Shown: positions 17,982 through 26,680, numbered from the stretch's first letter. The stretch is DNA of 64,000 bases from Paracoccus aminophilus JCM 7686 (GCF_000444995.1 NC_022041.1:3413501-3477500); one strand, 5' to 3'. Made by a program: numbers and translations. The notes: a model not told the origin generated them from the letters alone.

Positions 17982-18979
17982 CCGCCTTTGGCGTGCTCCC
18001 GGACGGCCAGCCGGTCGAGCAGATCACGATTTCCGGCCATGGCCTCACGGCCTCGGTCCTGACCTTTGGCGCGCGTTTGCAGGATCTGCGGCTCAAGGGC
18101 ATTCGTCATCCGCTGGTTCTGGGTTTCCCGGATCTTGAGCCCTATTTCGAGGAAGGCCTCTATTTCGGTGCCATCGTCGGGCGCTTTGCCAATCGCATCG
18201 GCGAGGGCCGTGCCCGGATTGGCGAGACCGAGTATCAGCTCGACCGCAATTTTCTCGGCAAGCATCTGCTGCATGGCGGCAGTGCCGGAACGGCCGCGCG
18301 CAACTGGCGCATCCACGCGGTCTCGGACGACAGCGTGACGCTTTCGGACCGCCTGCCGCAAGGCGATATGGGCTTTCCCGGCAATCTCGACATCCGCGTG
18401 ACCTATACGGTCGTGGCCGGGCCGAGCCTGCAGATCACCATTGCGGCGATGTCGGATGCCGAGACTTTGTGCAATTTCGCCCAGCACAGCTATTTCAACC
18501 TTGATGGCACGGCGGATGTGACCGGCCATTACCTGCAGATCCTCGCGCCCGATTACACCCCGGTCGATGCCGAGCTGATCCCGACCGGCGCCGTCGCACC
18601 GCTGGCCGGGACCGCGTTCGATTTCTGGCACCCGCGTCTGCTGGACGAGGTCGATGTGCTGGCCGAACTGGACCACAATTTCTGCATCGCCAGCGCCCGC
18701 CTGCCCCAGCCCGTGCCCGCCGCGCGGCTGTCCGCCGGGGTGCTGACGATGGAAATCACCTCGACCGAGCCTGGGATTCAGGCCTATGCCGGGGCCTATC
18801 AGCGCCCCGGCGCGCCGGGTCTCGCCGGTTTGCCCTATGGCCCGAATGCCGGGATCGCGCTGGAATCGCAGCTCTGGCCGGATGCGCCCAACCATCCGCA
18901 TTTCCCCGATGCGTTGCTGCGTCCGGGCGAGACCTATCTGCAAGAGACCTGCCTGACCTTCTCGCGGCGCGACCTCTAG
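17978..18979 (+). CDS. galM: Aldose 1-epimerase (mutarotase)
   Basis: A protein of 333 residues of the GalM family that interconverts alpha and beta anomers of aldoses. Family landmarks are NRIGEGRARIG near residue 65, the first catalytic His in KHLLHGGS, the second in FAQHSYFNLDG, the conserved Asp in LDHNF, and the C-terminal catalytic Glu in GIALESQLWPDAPNHP. It would supply the anomer used by the 1-dehydrogenase two genes upstream. The start overlaps the lactonase stop by four bases. A longer in-frame extension upstream runs antiparallel in codon quality to the lactonase and was rejected. Confidence 0.93.
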   Translation: MTAFGVLPDGQPVEQITISGHGLTASVLTFGARLQDLRLKGIRHPLVLGFPDLEPYFEEGLYFGAIVGRFANRIGEGRARIGETEYQLDRNFLGKHLLHGGSAGTAARNWRIHAVSDDSVTLSDRLPQGDMGFPGNLDIRVTYTVVAGPSLQITIAAMSDAETLCNFAQHSYFNLDGTADVTGHYLQILAPDYTPVDAELIPTGAVAPLAGTAFDFWHPRLLDEVDVLAELDHNFCIASARLPQPVPAARLSAGVLTMEITSTEPGIQAYAGAYQRPGAPGLAGLPYGPNAGIALESQLWPDAPNHPHFPDALLRPGETYLQETCLTFSRRDL

Positions 18980-19048
18980 CCCACCAGATCGCCGCTTGCC
19001 CCGCGCTCCGAAGCCGCTAACGTCGCGCCAAAGGCGAAAGGGGCAGGC

Positions 19049-20320
19049 ATGACGATCCTTGGGGCGATTGCGGATGATTTCACCGGGGCGACCGATCTCG
19101 CCGGGCTGTTGGCGCGCAGCGGGGTCTCGGTCTCGCTGCGTCTGGGCCTGCCGTCAGAGCCCGCCGACGGGTTGGCCGATGTCGAGGTGATCGCGCTCAA
19201 ATGCCGGACGATCCCCGCCGCCGAGGCCGTCGCGCAAAGCAGGCGGGCCTTGGACTGGCTGCGCCACAGCGGCGCGCGGCAGTTCTACTGGAAATATTGC
19301 TCGACTTTCGACAGCACGCCTGCGGGCAATATCGGCCCGGTTGCCGAGGCTTTGGCGGCGGCCCTTGGCGCCGATCAGGTGATCTATTGCCCGGCCTTTC
19401 CCGAGAATGGGCGGCGGGTTTTCATGGGCAATCTCTTCGTCGGGCATCAGCCTTTGGCCGAAAGCCCGATGAAGGACCATCCGCTGACGCCGATGACGGA
19501 CAGCGACCTGACCCGGCTGCTCGCGCCCCAGCTCGACGGCGCGCCGGTCGGGCTGATCGACTGGCCGACACTGGCGCGCGGGCCTGCCTCGGTGCGTACC
19601 GAGCTCGAGATTCTGGCCGCGAGAGAGATCCGCCATATCGTGAGTGATGCGGTCTCGGATCATGATCTGGAAACTCTGGCGCGCGCTTGCCGCGACATGG
19701 TGCTCCTGTCCGGCGGAAGCGCCTTTGCCGCCACCCTGCCGCCCCTGTGGCGCGAGGCGGGTCTGACCGGCGCGGCCCTGCCCCCGGCGGTGCCGCAGGA
19801 TCTGGGCAGCGGCGCGATTGTGCTGTCGGGAAGCTGCTCGGCGATGACGCGGGCACAGGTGGCGGCGCTGCGGCCCCATATCGCGCATCTCAAGCTTGAT
19901 CCGCTGACGCTCGCACGTGACGGCACCGGCGCGGCGCGCGACTGGCTGGCCAATCATCCCGCGAACCAGCCGGTGATGATCTATGCCACCGCCGAGCCTG
20001 CCGAGGTACGCCATGCCCAGTCCGCACTTGGCACCGCGCACGCGGGCGAGATCGTCGAGGCCTGTCTGGCGCAGCTTGCGCAAGATGCCCGGGCCGAGGG
20101 GCGCGCGCGTTTCGTCGTCGCGGGCGGCGAGACCTCGGGCGCGGTCGCCCATGCGCTTGGCGTGCGGCGCTTGATGATCGGCCCCGAAATCGCGCCGGGC
20201 GTGCCTTGGACCTTTGCCGAAGACGCGCAGGGGCCGCTGGCGCTGGCGCTCAAATCGGGGAATTTCGGCGCGGAGAGCTTCTTTAGCGATGCTTTCGCGG
20301 CGCTCGATCGCATCGCCTGA
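19049..20320 (+). CDS. otnK: 3-oxo-tetronate kinase OtnK (four-carbon acid sugar kinase, DUF1537)
   Basis: A kinase of 423 residues that phosphorylates 3-oxo-tetronates (or four-carbon acid sugars) at C4. The N-terminal domain begins ILGAIADDFTGATDLAGLLA, the DUF1537 hallmark, and continues with YWKYCSTFDSTPAGNIGP and CPAFPENGRRVFMGNLFV. The C-terminal nucleotide-binding domain has GSCSAMTRAQV and FVVAGGETSGAVAHALG. AAAGGGGC precedes the ATG at 19049. It lies 69 bases after galM on the same strand and probably ends this operon. Its usual partner decarboxylase (OtnC) is absent, although a DenD dehydrogenase is encoded at 26681-27643. Confidence 0.9.
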   Translation: MTILGAIADDFTGATDLAGLLARSGVSVSLRLGLPSEPADGLADVEVIALKCRTIPAAEAVAQSRRALDWLRHSGARQFYWKYCSTFDSTPAGNIGPVAEALAAALGADQVIYCPAFPENGRRVFMGNLFVGHQPLAESPMKDHPLTPMTDSDLTRLLAPQLDGAPVGLIDWPTLARGPASVRTELEILAAREIRHIVSDAVSDHDLETLARACRDMVLLSGGSAFAATLPPLWREAGLTGAALPPAVPQDLGSGAIVLSGSCSAMTRAQVAALRPHIAHLKLDPLTLARDGTGAARDWLANHPANQPVMIYATAEPAEVRHAQSALGTAHAGEIVEACLAQLAQDARAEGRARFVVAGGETSGAVAHALGVRRLMIGPEIAPGVPWTFAEDAQGPLALALKSGNFGAESFFSDAFAALDRIA

Positions 20321-20340
20321 CACAACCCGGCAGCGGATGA

Positions 20341-20358
20341 CGGCCCCCTTCGGGGCCG
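20341..20358. terminator. Hairpin between the convergent otnK and FAH genes
   Basis: A perfect seven-pair inverted repeat, CGGCCCC-CTTC-GGGGCCG, in the 58-bp gap between two convergent stops. Symmetry and position suggest a bidirectional terminator, but there is no T-run on either strand. It belongs to the same hairpin class as 3202-3217 and 57693-57710. Confidence 0.5.
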
Positions 20359-20378
20359 CCCCACGGATCAGGCTACGC

Positions 20379-21221
20379 TCAGGCGCGGGTGACCTGCTGG
20401 CGCTGCTCGCCCAGCCCGGTGATGCCAAGGTGCATGACCTCGCCGCCTTTTAGATAGACCGGCGGCTTTTGCCCCATGCCGACGCCCGGCGGCGTGCCCG
20501 TGGTGATGACATCGCCTGGGAGCAGCGTCATCAGCTTCGAGCAATAAGCGACCAGCGCCGCGACATTGAAGACCATCGTCCGGGTCGAGCCGGTCTGGAA
20601 GCGCTTGCCGTCGATGTCGAGCCACATGTCGAGATTGCCCGGATCGCTGATTTCATCGGTCGTGACCAGCCAGGGGCCGATCGGGCCGAAAGTGTCGAAG
20701 CCCTTGCCCTTGTCCCAAGTGCCGCCGCGCTCGATCTGCCATTCGCGCTCTGACACGTCATTGACCACGCAATAGCCTGCCACCGCCGCCATTGCCTCGG
20801 CTTCGGACAGGTTGCTGGCGCGGCTGCCGATGACGACGCCCAGCTCGACCTCCCAATCGGTCTTGGTCGAGCCCTGCGGGATCTTCACATCGTCATTCGG
20901 CCCGACGATGCAGCTCGTCCATTTGTTGAAGACGACCGGCTCGGCGGGCACGGCCATGCCGCTTTCGGCGGCGTGATCGGCATAGTTCAGCCCGATGGCG
21001 ACGAATTTGCGGACATGGCCGACGCAGGCCCCGATCCGGGGCGTGCCCGGGACCGCAGGCAGGCTGGCCGGGTCAAGCGCGGCGATCCGGGCCAGACTCT
21101 CCGGCGTCAGCGCGTCATCCGCGATATCGGCAATATGGCCCGACAGATCGCGGATCGTGCCATTGGCGTCCAGCAGACCCGGCTTTTCCTGGCCTTCAGG
21201 GCCATAGCGCAGAAGTTTCAT
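20379..21221 (-). CDS. Fumarylacetoacetate hydrolase family protein (2,4-dioxo acid hydrolase-like)
   Basis: An enzyme of 280 residues with the FAH C-terminal fold. Metal-site motifs are IGLNYADHAAE (residues 76-86), the E-x-E pair at Glu124 and Glu126 in DWEVELGVVIG, and the C-terminal GDVITTGTPPGVG. Close relatives are annotated ureidoglycolate lyase or 2,4-diketo-3-deoxy-L-fuconate hydrolase. With an SDR and a xylonate-type dehydratase in the same operon, I infer cleavage of 5-hydroxy-2,4-dioxopentanoate into pyruvate and glycolate. AAGGAGGACGGG gives a very strong ribosome site for the ATG at 21221. It is separated by about 100 bp from the upstream GntR gene, perhaps with extra control. 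Confidence 0.85.
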   Translation of the reverse strand: MKLLRYGPEGQEKPGLLDANGTIRDLSGHIADIADDALTPESLARIAALDPASLPAVPGTPRIGACVGHVRKFVAIGLNYADHAAESGMAVPAEPVVFNKWTSCIVGPNDDVKIPQGSTKTDWEVELGVVIGSRASNLSEAEAMAAVAGYCVVNDVSEREWQIERGGTWDKGKGFDTFGPIGPWLVTTDEISDPGNLDMWLDIDGKRFQTGSTRTMVFNVAALVAYCSKLMTLLPGDVITTGTPPGVGMGQKPPVYLKGGEVMHLGITGLGEQRQQVTRA

Positions 21222-21324
21222 CCCGTCCTCCTTTGATTCGACGGTCAAAATGTCAAAATCTGGAGGCCCTGTCCCGGTGAAACTTCTCTCTGCGCGTTAA
21301 TGCTGACCTGCCGCGCGCGAGGGG

Positions 21325-22014
21325 TCAGACGGCGGCGGCGTCGGAATCGCCGGGCTCGCCGGTTTCGCTGATCTCGCGGAAATGGTTTTCGATATTGAGC
21401 ACCATATCAGCAAGATGGGCAGCGACCTCGGCCTTGACCGCCCCGACATCGCGGGCGCAAAGCGCGGTCAGGATGGCGTTGTGCTGGCGGATCACGCGCT
21501 CGCGCGATTTCTTGCGCCGGGCCGACAGATAGCGCGCGCGCCAGAGCCGGGCCATATAGGCGCCATGGGTTTCGGCCAAAGCGGCATTATGTGAGGCCGC
21601 GACAATGGCCGCGTGAAAGCGCATGTCGATCTCGAAGACATCTAGCGTATCGGCCGTGTCATAGATCGCCTCGAGCTCTTCCTTCAGCGCGGTGATCTGC
21701 GCCAGATCGGCCTCGGTCGCCTCAAGACAGGCGAGCTCGGCCGAAAGCGTTTCCAGCGCATGAAGCACGCGGACCTGATCAATGATTTCCTTGAGCGAGG
21801 GATCCGCGACCACCGGGCTGCGCAGAGGCCGCAGCTGCACCAGCCCCTCTTTCGCAAGGATCCGGATCGCCTCGCGCATCGGCGTGCGGCTGACGCCCTG
21901 CTTTTCGGCATTGTCGCGCTCTTTGATCGGCGCGCCGGGCGGCAGCGTGCCGCGCAGGATCTCGCGGCGCAGCTCATAGGCGATCGAATTGGCGAGCGTG
22001 TCCTCGGTCGCCAT
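21325..22014 (-). CDS. GntR family regulator, FadR subfamily (FCD domain)
   Basis: A repressor-type protein of 229 residues. Residues 1-75 form the winged helix (ELRREILRGTLPPGAPIKERDNAEKQ, then VSRTPMREAIRILAKEGLV). The rest is an all-alpha FCD effector domain with the expected metal-binding Asp and His residues (DMRFHAAI, RQHNAIL, AAHLADM). FCD regulators typically bind sugar acids or 2-keto acids. It lies inside the pentonate operon, two bases after the 2-hydroxyacid dehydrogenase stop. Palindromes TGGTATACCA upstream of xylD and of the DHDPS gene fit the ExuR/UxuR type of operator, so this protein is the likely binder. Confidence 0.9.
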   Translation of the reverse strand: MATEDTLANSIAYELRREILRGTLPPGAPIKERDNAEKQGVSRTPMREAIRILAKEGLVQLRPLRSPVVADPSLKEIIDQVRVLHALETLSAELACLEATEADLAQITALKEELEAIYDTADTLDVFEIDMRFHAAIVAASHNAALAETHGAYMARLWRARYLSARRKKSRERVIRQHNAILTALCARDVGAVKAEVAAHLADMVLNIENHFREISETGEPGDSDAAAV

Positions 22015-22016
22015 GG

Positions 22017-22952
22017 TCAGACCCGGTTGACCGGGGTCAGCGCGGGCTGACCGTCCAGAACCGCGCGCAGGTTCTGGCGTTGCAGCGCGCCCATCTCGGC
22101 CCGCGTCTCGGTGGTGGCCGAGCCGATATGGGGCAGCAAAAGGACATTGTCCAAGGCAAGGAAGCGGCGGTCGATATTCGGCTCGTCGCGGAACACATCA
22201 AGTGCCGCGCCCCGGATCAGCCGATTGCCAAGGGCTTGCAGCAAGGCCTCTTCATCGACGACCGAGCCGCGCGCGATATTGATCAGCGTGCCATCGGCGC
22301 CCAAGGCCAGAATGACCTCGGCCGAGACCGCGCCCTCGGTGTCCGGCCCGCCGACCAGCGCAACGAAGAGGTCATCGACCGCCGCGGCAAGGCTGGTCGC
22401 ATCGGCATGATAGGTCCAACCGGGCGTTTCTTTTTCCTGACGCGAGACATAATGGATCTCGCATTTGAAGGCGGCGAGACGGTTCGCGATCTCGCGCCCG
22501 ATCCGACCAAGCCCGAGGATCCCGACACGCCTTCCCGATGCCTTGCGCGCCAAGGCCAAGGGGCGGCCCTGATGCCACGCGCCCTCGCGCAGCCAGTTTT
22601 CCGCCGGATACATCTGCCGCGCCAAGGCGATCCACATGGCAACGGCCAGATCGGCAACGTCATCGTTCAGCACATCGGGCGTGTTCGTGACCTGAATGCC
22701 GCGCGCGGTTGCGGCCGGAATGTCGATTGCATCGTAACCGACGCCGAAATTCGCGATCACCTTCAACCCGGGCAGCCGATCCATGACCGCCCCGTCGAGC
22801 GCCGCGCCGCTTTTATAGGCCAAAGCCGCGACGGCCTCGCGCCCCGAAAGCCCGGCCAGATCGTCGAGCCCGGGCAGGATCTCGGCCCCAAAGTCCTGCC
22901 GCAAGGCCTCGGCGTCGAGATCGCTATACGTCCCGATTGCAAGCACGCGCAT
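22017..22952 (-). CDS. D-isomer specific 2-hydroxyacid dehydrogenase (glyoxylate/hydroxypyruvate reductase-like)
   Basis: An NAD(P)-dependent enzyme of about 311 residues. The substrate-binding part contains ANFGVGYDAID. The Rossmann motif is VGILGLGRIGREIA, followed by the Arg-containing NIARGSVVDEEAL, the Glu in FRDEPNID, and the catalytic His in LLPHIGSAT. Members reduce glyoxylate, hydroxypyruvate or similar acids. In this operon it could recycle glycolate or glyoxylate made from pentonates, which is an inference. I prefer the ATG at 22952, because AGAAGG sits seven bases before it. The ATG two codons earlier (22958) touches that ribosome site. Confidence 0.87.
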   Translation of the reverse strand: MRVLAIGTYSDLDAEALRQDFGAEILPGLDDLAGLSGREAVAALAYKSGAALDGAVMDRLPGLKVIANFGVGYDAIDIPAATARGIQVTNTPDVLNDDVADLAVAMWIALARQMYPAENWLREGAWHQGRPLALARKASGRRVGILGLGRIGREIANRLAAFKCEIHYVSRQEKETPGWTYHADATSLAAAVDDLFVALVGGPDTEGAVSAEVILALGADGTLINIARGSVVDEEALLQALGNRLIRGAALDVFRDEPNIDRRFLALDNVLLLPHIGSATTETRAEMGALQRQNLRAVLDGQPALTPVNRV

Positions 22953-22971
22953 CGGCATTCCTTCTCTTGCT

Positions 22972-23709
22972 TCAGCCGCGTCCGATGAACGGCATATTCG
23001 TCGCCATCACGGTCACGAACTGGACATTGGCGCCCTCGGGCAGGGTCGCCATGAACCAGACGGTTTCGGCGATCTGCTGGGCATCCATGACCGGCTCGGG
23101 CTTGATCGAGCCATCGGCCTGCGGCACGCCCTTTGTCATCGCCGCCGCCATCTCGGTCAAGGCATTGCCGATGTCGATCTGACCGCAGGCGATGTTGAAG
23201 GGCCGCCCGTCGAGACTGAGCGTCTTCGTGAGCCCCGTCACCGCATGTTTCGAGACGGTATAGGGCACCGAGCCCGGTCGCGGCACATGGGCCGAAATCG
23301 AGCCGTTGTTGATGATCCGCCCGCCCTGAGGGCTTTGCGCCCGCATCTGGCGGAAGGCCGCGCGGGCGCACAGGAACATGCCGGTGATGTTCACATCGGT
23401 AACGCGCTTCCAATCGGCGACCGCGATCTCGTCGATGAGCTGGGAAAAGAGCGCAGCACCGGCGTTGTTGAACAGCGCGTCGATCCGACCCCAGCGGTCG
23501 ATGACGCGGGCGAAAGCGGCCTCGACTGCCGCCTCGTCGGTGACATCGCAGGGCAGGATCAGGGCATTGGCATGGCCCTCGGCGGTTTCGGCCAAAGCCG
23601 CCTCGCGCCGCCCGATCAGGCCGACGCGCCAGCCCTCGGCCAGAAAGCGCCGGGCGGTGACGCGGCCCAGACCGCTGCCGCCGCCAGTGATCACAATCGT
23701 TCCCGCCAT
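22972..23709 (-). CDS. SDR family oxidoreductase, possible 2-keto-3-deoxypentonate dehydrogenase
   Basis: A classical short-chain dehydrogenase of 245 residues: cofactor motif TGGGSGLG (residues 8-15), NNAGA around residue 85, a catalytic Ser in NGSISAH, and YTVSK with the catalytic Tyr and Lys. The C-terminal part (NIACGQIDIGNALTEMA) resembles SDRs of sugar-acid operons. It stands between xylD and the 2-hydroxyacid dehydrogenase, in an operon that also has an FAH hydrolase. In known non-phosphorylating pathways this SDR plus FAH pairing oxidises 2-keto-3-deoxy acids at C4 and then splits them. The specific substrate is therefore inferred from context. Confidence 0.85.
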   Translation of the reverse strand: MAGTIVITGGGSGLGRVTARRFLAEGWRVGLIGRREAALAETAEGHANALILPCDVTDEAAVEAAFARVIDRWGRIDALFNNAGAALFSQLIDEIAVADWKRVTDVNITGMFLCARAAFRQMRAQSPQGGRIINNGSISAHVPRPGSVPYTVSKHAVTGLTKTLSLDGRPFNIACGQIDIGNALTEMAAAMTKGVPQADGSIKPEPVMDAQQIAETVWFMATLPEGANVQFVTVMATNMPFIGRG

Positions 23710-23731
23710 GCCCTCTCCCTTCGCTGCCGCG

Positions 23732-25513
23732 TTAGTGGTTGTCGCGCGGCAGCTTGTTGGCAACCCGCTGATATTTCGTCGCAAGCTCGATGCAACCGCC
23801 CTGCGCGAGCTGGCCGACGGTCATGCGGTAAATCTCTTCCCACGGCGTCTGGTTTTCAAGGACCGGCGCGACCCATGCCGCTTTGCGCGCGGCCCATTCC
23901 TCATCGGGGACCAGCGCATTCAGCGTGCCCTCGTTCAGATCGAGCCGCACCATATCGCCGGTTTGCAGATAGGCGAGCCCGCCGCCAACCACCGATTCGG
24001 GGCTCGCATTGAGGATCGAGGGGCTTTCGGAGGTGCCCGATTGCCGCCCGTCGCCCACCGTCGGCAGGTGCTTGATGCCTTGCTTGAGGATCGAATCCGG
24101 CGGCTGCATGTTCACCACCTCGGCGCTGCCCGGATAGCCGACGCAACCGACACCGCGGATGAAGAGCATGCAGCGCTCGTCGATCTGCAACTCGCCGTCA
24201 TTGATGCGCGAATGGTAATCCTCGGGCCCCTCGAAGACGATGGCGCGGGCGGTGTGGATGCCTTCATGGCCCTTGTCCGACAGGAAACGGTCGTGGAAAT
24301 CCTGCGAGATCACCGAGGTCTTCATCAGCGCCGAATCGAAGAGATTGCCGTGCAACACGAGGAAGCCCGAATTCGGCCGCAGCGGGTTGTCATAGGGCCG
24401 GATCACATCCTGATCGACGCTGAGCCAGCCTTCCAGATTGTCGCCCATGCTTTTCCCGGTCGCGGTCATCGCGCCCTTGCGGATCTTGCCGGCCTTCATC
24501 AGCTCGCCCATGACCGCAGGCACGCCACCCGCGCGGAAGAAGCCCTCGCCCAGATATTCGCCCGCGGGCTGCATATTGACCAGAAGCGGGATCTCGAAAC
24601 CGATCTCCTGCCAATCGGTCACATCCAGCTCGATCCCGGCATGGCGCGCAATCGCCTGCAAATGCGGCGGCGCATTGGTCGAGCCGCCGATGGCCGCATT
24701 GACGACAATCGCATTCTCAAAGCTCTCGCGCGTCAGAATGTCCGAGGGTTTGAGGTCTTCGTAAACCATCTCGACGATGCGCTTGCCGGTCTCATAGGCC
24801 ATGGCCATACGCTCGCGGAAGGGTGCGGGAATGGCCGAGTTCCCGGTCAGTGTCATGCCCAAAGCCTCGGCCATGGCGTTCATCGTCGAGGCGGTGCCCA
24901 TGGTGTTGCAATGGCCAAGCGAGGGCGCCGAGGCGCAGACGCGGGACATGAATTCATCATAATCGATCTTGCCTTCCGACAAGAGGCGGCGGCTTTCCCA
25001 GACAATCGTGCCCGAACCCGCGCGCTTGCCCTGCCACCAGCCGTCGAGCATCGGCCCGCCGTTGAGCGCCAGCGCCGGAATATCGACCGTGGCCGCGCCC
25101 ATCAGCATCGCGGGCGTGGTCTTGTCGCAGCCTGTGGTCAGCACCACCCCATCGAGCGGATAGCCATGCAGCACCTCGACGAGGCCGAGATAGGCGAGGT
25201 TGCGATCGAGCGCCGCCGTCGGGCGCTTGCCGGTTTCCTGAATGGGATGAACCGGGAATTCCATCGGGATCCCGCCCGCCGCCCGGATGCCCGCCTTGAT
25301 CCGGTCCATCAGGAAAACGTGGATCTTGTTACATGGCGAGAGATCGCTGCCGGTCTGGGCGATGCCGATGATCGGGCGCTCGGATTGCAGCTCTTCGCGG
25401 GTGAATTCCTGATTCTGGTAACGCTCGATATAGAGCGCGGTCATCCCCGGATTGTTCGGATTGTCGAACCATTCCTGCGAGCGGAAACGCTTGTTCGCAC
25501 GGGTATCTGACAT
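23732..25513 (-). CDS. xylD: IlvD/Edd family D-xylonate (pentonate) dehydratase
   Basis: A dehydratase of 593 residues that closely resembles Caulobacter XylD, converting D-xylonate (and often other pentonates) to 2-keto-3-deoxypentonate. Three cysteines in the iron-sulfur ligand positions are seen: Cys61 (SDLSPCNKIH), Cys129 (LTTGCDKTTPA) and Cys202 (GHCNTMGTAST). The family signature VVNAAIGGSTNAPPH and the C-terminal GDGRQSGTSESPSILNASPE are also present, as is the LPRDNH tail. The ATG at 25513 follows GGGAGAG. It heads the minus-strand operon and is divergent from the DHDPS-family gene across an operator-bearing gap. L-arabonate or D-galactonate could also be substrates. Confidence 0.9.
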   Translation of the reverse strand: MSDTRANKRFRSQEWFDNPNNPGMTALYIERYQNQEFTREELQSERPIIGIAQTGSDLSPCNKIHVFLMDRIKAGIRAAGGIPMEFPVHPIQETGKRPTAALDRNLAYLGLVEVLHGYPLDGVVLTTGCDKTTPAMLMGAATVDIPALALNGGPMLDGWWQGKRAGSGTIVWESRRLLSEGKIDYDEFMSRVCASAPSLGHCNTMGTASTMNAMAEALGMTLTGNSAIPAPFRERMAMAYETGKRIVEMVYEDLKPSDILTRESFENAIVVNAAIGGSTNAPPHLQAIARHAGIELDVTDWQEIGFEIPLLVNMQPAGEYLGEGFFRAGGVPAVMGELMKAGKIRKGAMTATGKSMGDNLEGWLSVDQDVIRPYDNPLRPNSGFLVLHGNLFDSALMKTSVISQDFHDRFLSDKGHEGIHTARAIVFEGPEDYHSRINDGELQIDERCMLFIRGVGCVGYPGSAEVVNMQPPDSILKQGIKHLPTVGDGRQSGTSESPSILNASPESVVGGGLAYLQTGDMVRLDLNEGTLNALVPDEEWAARKAAWVAPVLENQTPWEEIYRMTVGQLAQGGCIELATKYQRVANKLPRDNH

Positions 25514-25558
25514 GTGATCTCTCCCAATTCGGCCTGGCGAGTGGCGCGGCCCAGAAAG

Positions 25559-25568
25559 TGGTATACCA
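25559..25568. promoter_or_regulatory. Perfect GntR-type operator palindrome (xylD side)
   Basis: TGGTATACCA, a perfect ten-base palindrome 46 bases upstream of the xylD start codon. It has the core seen in ExuR/UxuR operators of the FadR subfamily of GntR regulators. The adjacent gene order supplies such a regulator. Confidence 0.75.
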
Positions 25569-25665
25569 AACAAATCCGCCCTGCAAAGAGAGAAGATCGC
25601 GCGTGGAGGGAGGTTGAAACCAAAGCCGCAGATCGCCGCTCATGGGGCTTGATCGACCGTAAAAA

Positions 25666-25675
25666 TGGTATACCA
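25666..25675. promoter_or_regulatory. Perfect GntR-type operator palindrome (DHDPS side)
   Basis: A second exact copy of TGGTATACCA, 107 bp from the first (centre to centre) and 33 bases before the ATG of the DHDPS-family gene. The shared flank (ACCAAA on the right side of both) strengthens the match. Repression of both divergent operons by one regulator is likely. Confidence 0.75.
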
Positions 25676-25707
25676 AATCAGAGATCACATCATCCGGGGG
25701 GAGCATT

Positions 25708-26619
25708 ATGGCAAAATACAGCGGAATCTGGCCCGTCGCGCCGGTGGCTTTTCACGAGGACGGCCGTCTCGATGAGGACGGCACGCGGCGCATTCTTGAT
25801 TGCATGGTCGATCAGGGCGTCGACGGAATCTGCATTCTCGCGAATTACTCCGAGCAGTTCCTGCTCTCGGATGCCGAACGCGAACAGCTGACGCGGCTCT
25901 CACTGGAACAGGTCGCGGGCCGGGTGCCGGTGATTGTCACGATCAGCCATTTCGCCACGCCCATCGTGATCGAGCGTGCGCGGCTGGCGCGTGATCTCGG
26001 CGCGGCCATGGTGATGATGATGGCCCCCTATCACGGCGCGACGCTGCGCGCGACGCCCGACCAGATCCTCCAGCAATTCGCGCAGGTGGGCGAGATCGGC
26101 CTGCCGATCATGGTGCAGGATGCGCCGATGTCGGGGACCGATCTGTCGGTGCCGCTGCTGGTGCAAATGGCGCGCGAGATCGAGATGGTGAAGCTCTTCA
26201 AGATCGAATGCGTGGGTGCCGCCGCCAAGCTGCGCGCGCTGATCGCCGAGGGCGGCACCGATATCGAGGGCCCGTTCGACGGCGAGGAAGGGATCACGCT
26301 TCTGGCCGATCTTGACGCCGGGGCGACCGGCTCGATGACCTCGGCCATGATCCCCGATCAGATCAAGCCGATCCTGACCGATTGGGCCAAGGGCGACCGC
26401 GCCGCTGCCACGGCGGGCTATGCGCGCATTCTGCCTGCGGTGAACCACGAAAACCGCCAATGCGGCTTTCGCGCCGCCAAGGCGGTGCTGAAAGAGGGCG
26501 GCGTGATCGCGTCAGACTTCTGCCGCCATCCGATTGCCCCGCTCGCGCCGCAAACCCGCGCCATGCTGCTGGATCTGGTCCGCCCGCTGGACCCGGTGGC
26601 GCTGCGTTGGGGCAAATAG
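25708..26619 (+). CDS. DHDPS-family 2-keto-3-deoxypentonate dehydratase (or aldolase)
   Basis: A (beta/alpha)8 enzyme of 303 residues of the dihydrodipicolinate synthase/N-acetylneuraminate lyase family. Lys165 in VKLFKIECVG aligns with the Schiff-base lysine, and Glu167 lies two residues on. The YNxP tyrosine typical of DapA and of aldolases is replaced by QDAP (residues 137-140). This agrees with my recollection of Azospirillum L-2-keto-3-deoxyarabonate dehydratase (AraD), which makes 2-oxoglutarate semialdehyde. A Dahms-type aldolase remains possible. It is first in a three-gene plus-strand operon and preceded by GGGGGGAG. True DapA function is unlikely given the context. Confidence 0.85.
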   Translation: MAKYSGIWPVAPVAFHEDGRLDEDGTRRILDCMVDQGVDGICILANYSEQFLLSDAEREQLTRLSLEQVAGRVPVIVTISHFATPIVIERARLARDLGAAMVMMMAPYHGATLRATPDQILQQFAQVGEIGLPIMVQDAPMSGTDLSVPLLVQMAREIEMVKLFKIECVGAAAKLRALIAEGGTDIEGPFDGEEGITLLADLDAGATGSMTSAMIPDQIKPILTDWAKGDRAAATAGYARILPAVNHENRQCGFRAAKAVLKEGGVIASDFCRHPIAPLAPQTRAMLLDLVRPLDPVALRWGK

Positions 26620-26680
26620 CCCCCTTGCCTCGCCCGCGCGGACCCGAGAGGGTGCGGGCGGGATGCGAGAAGGAGCGACA

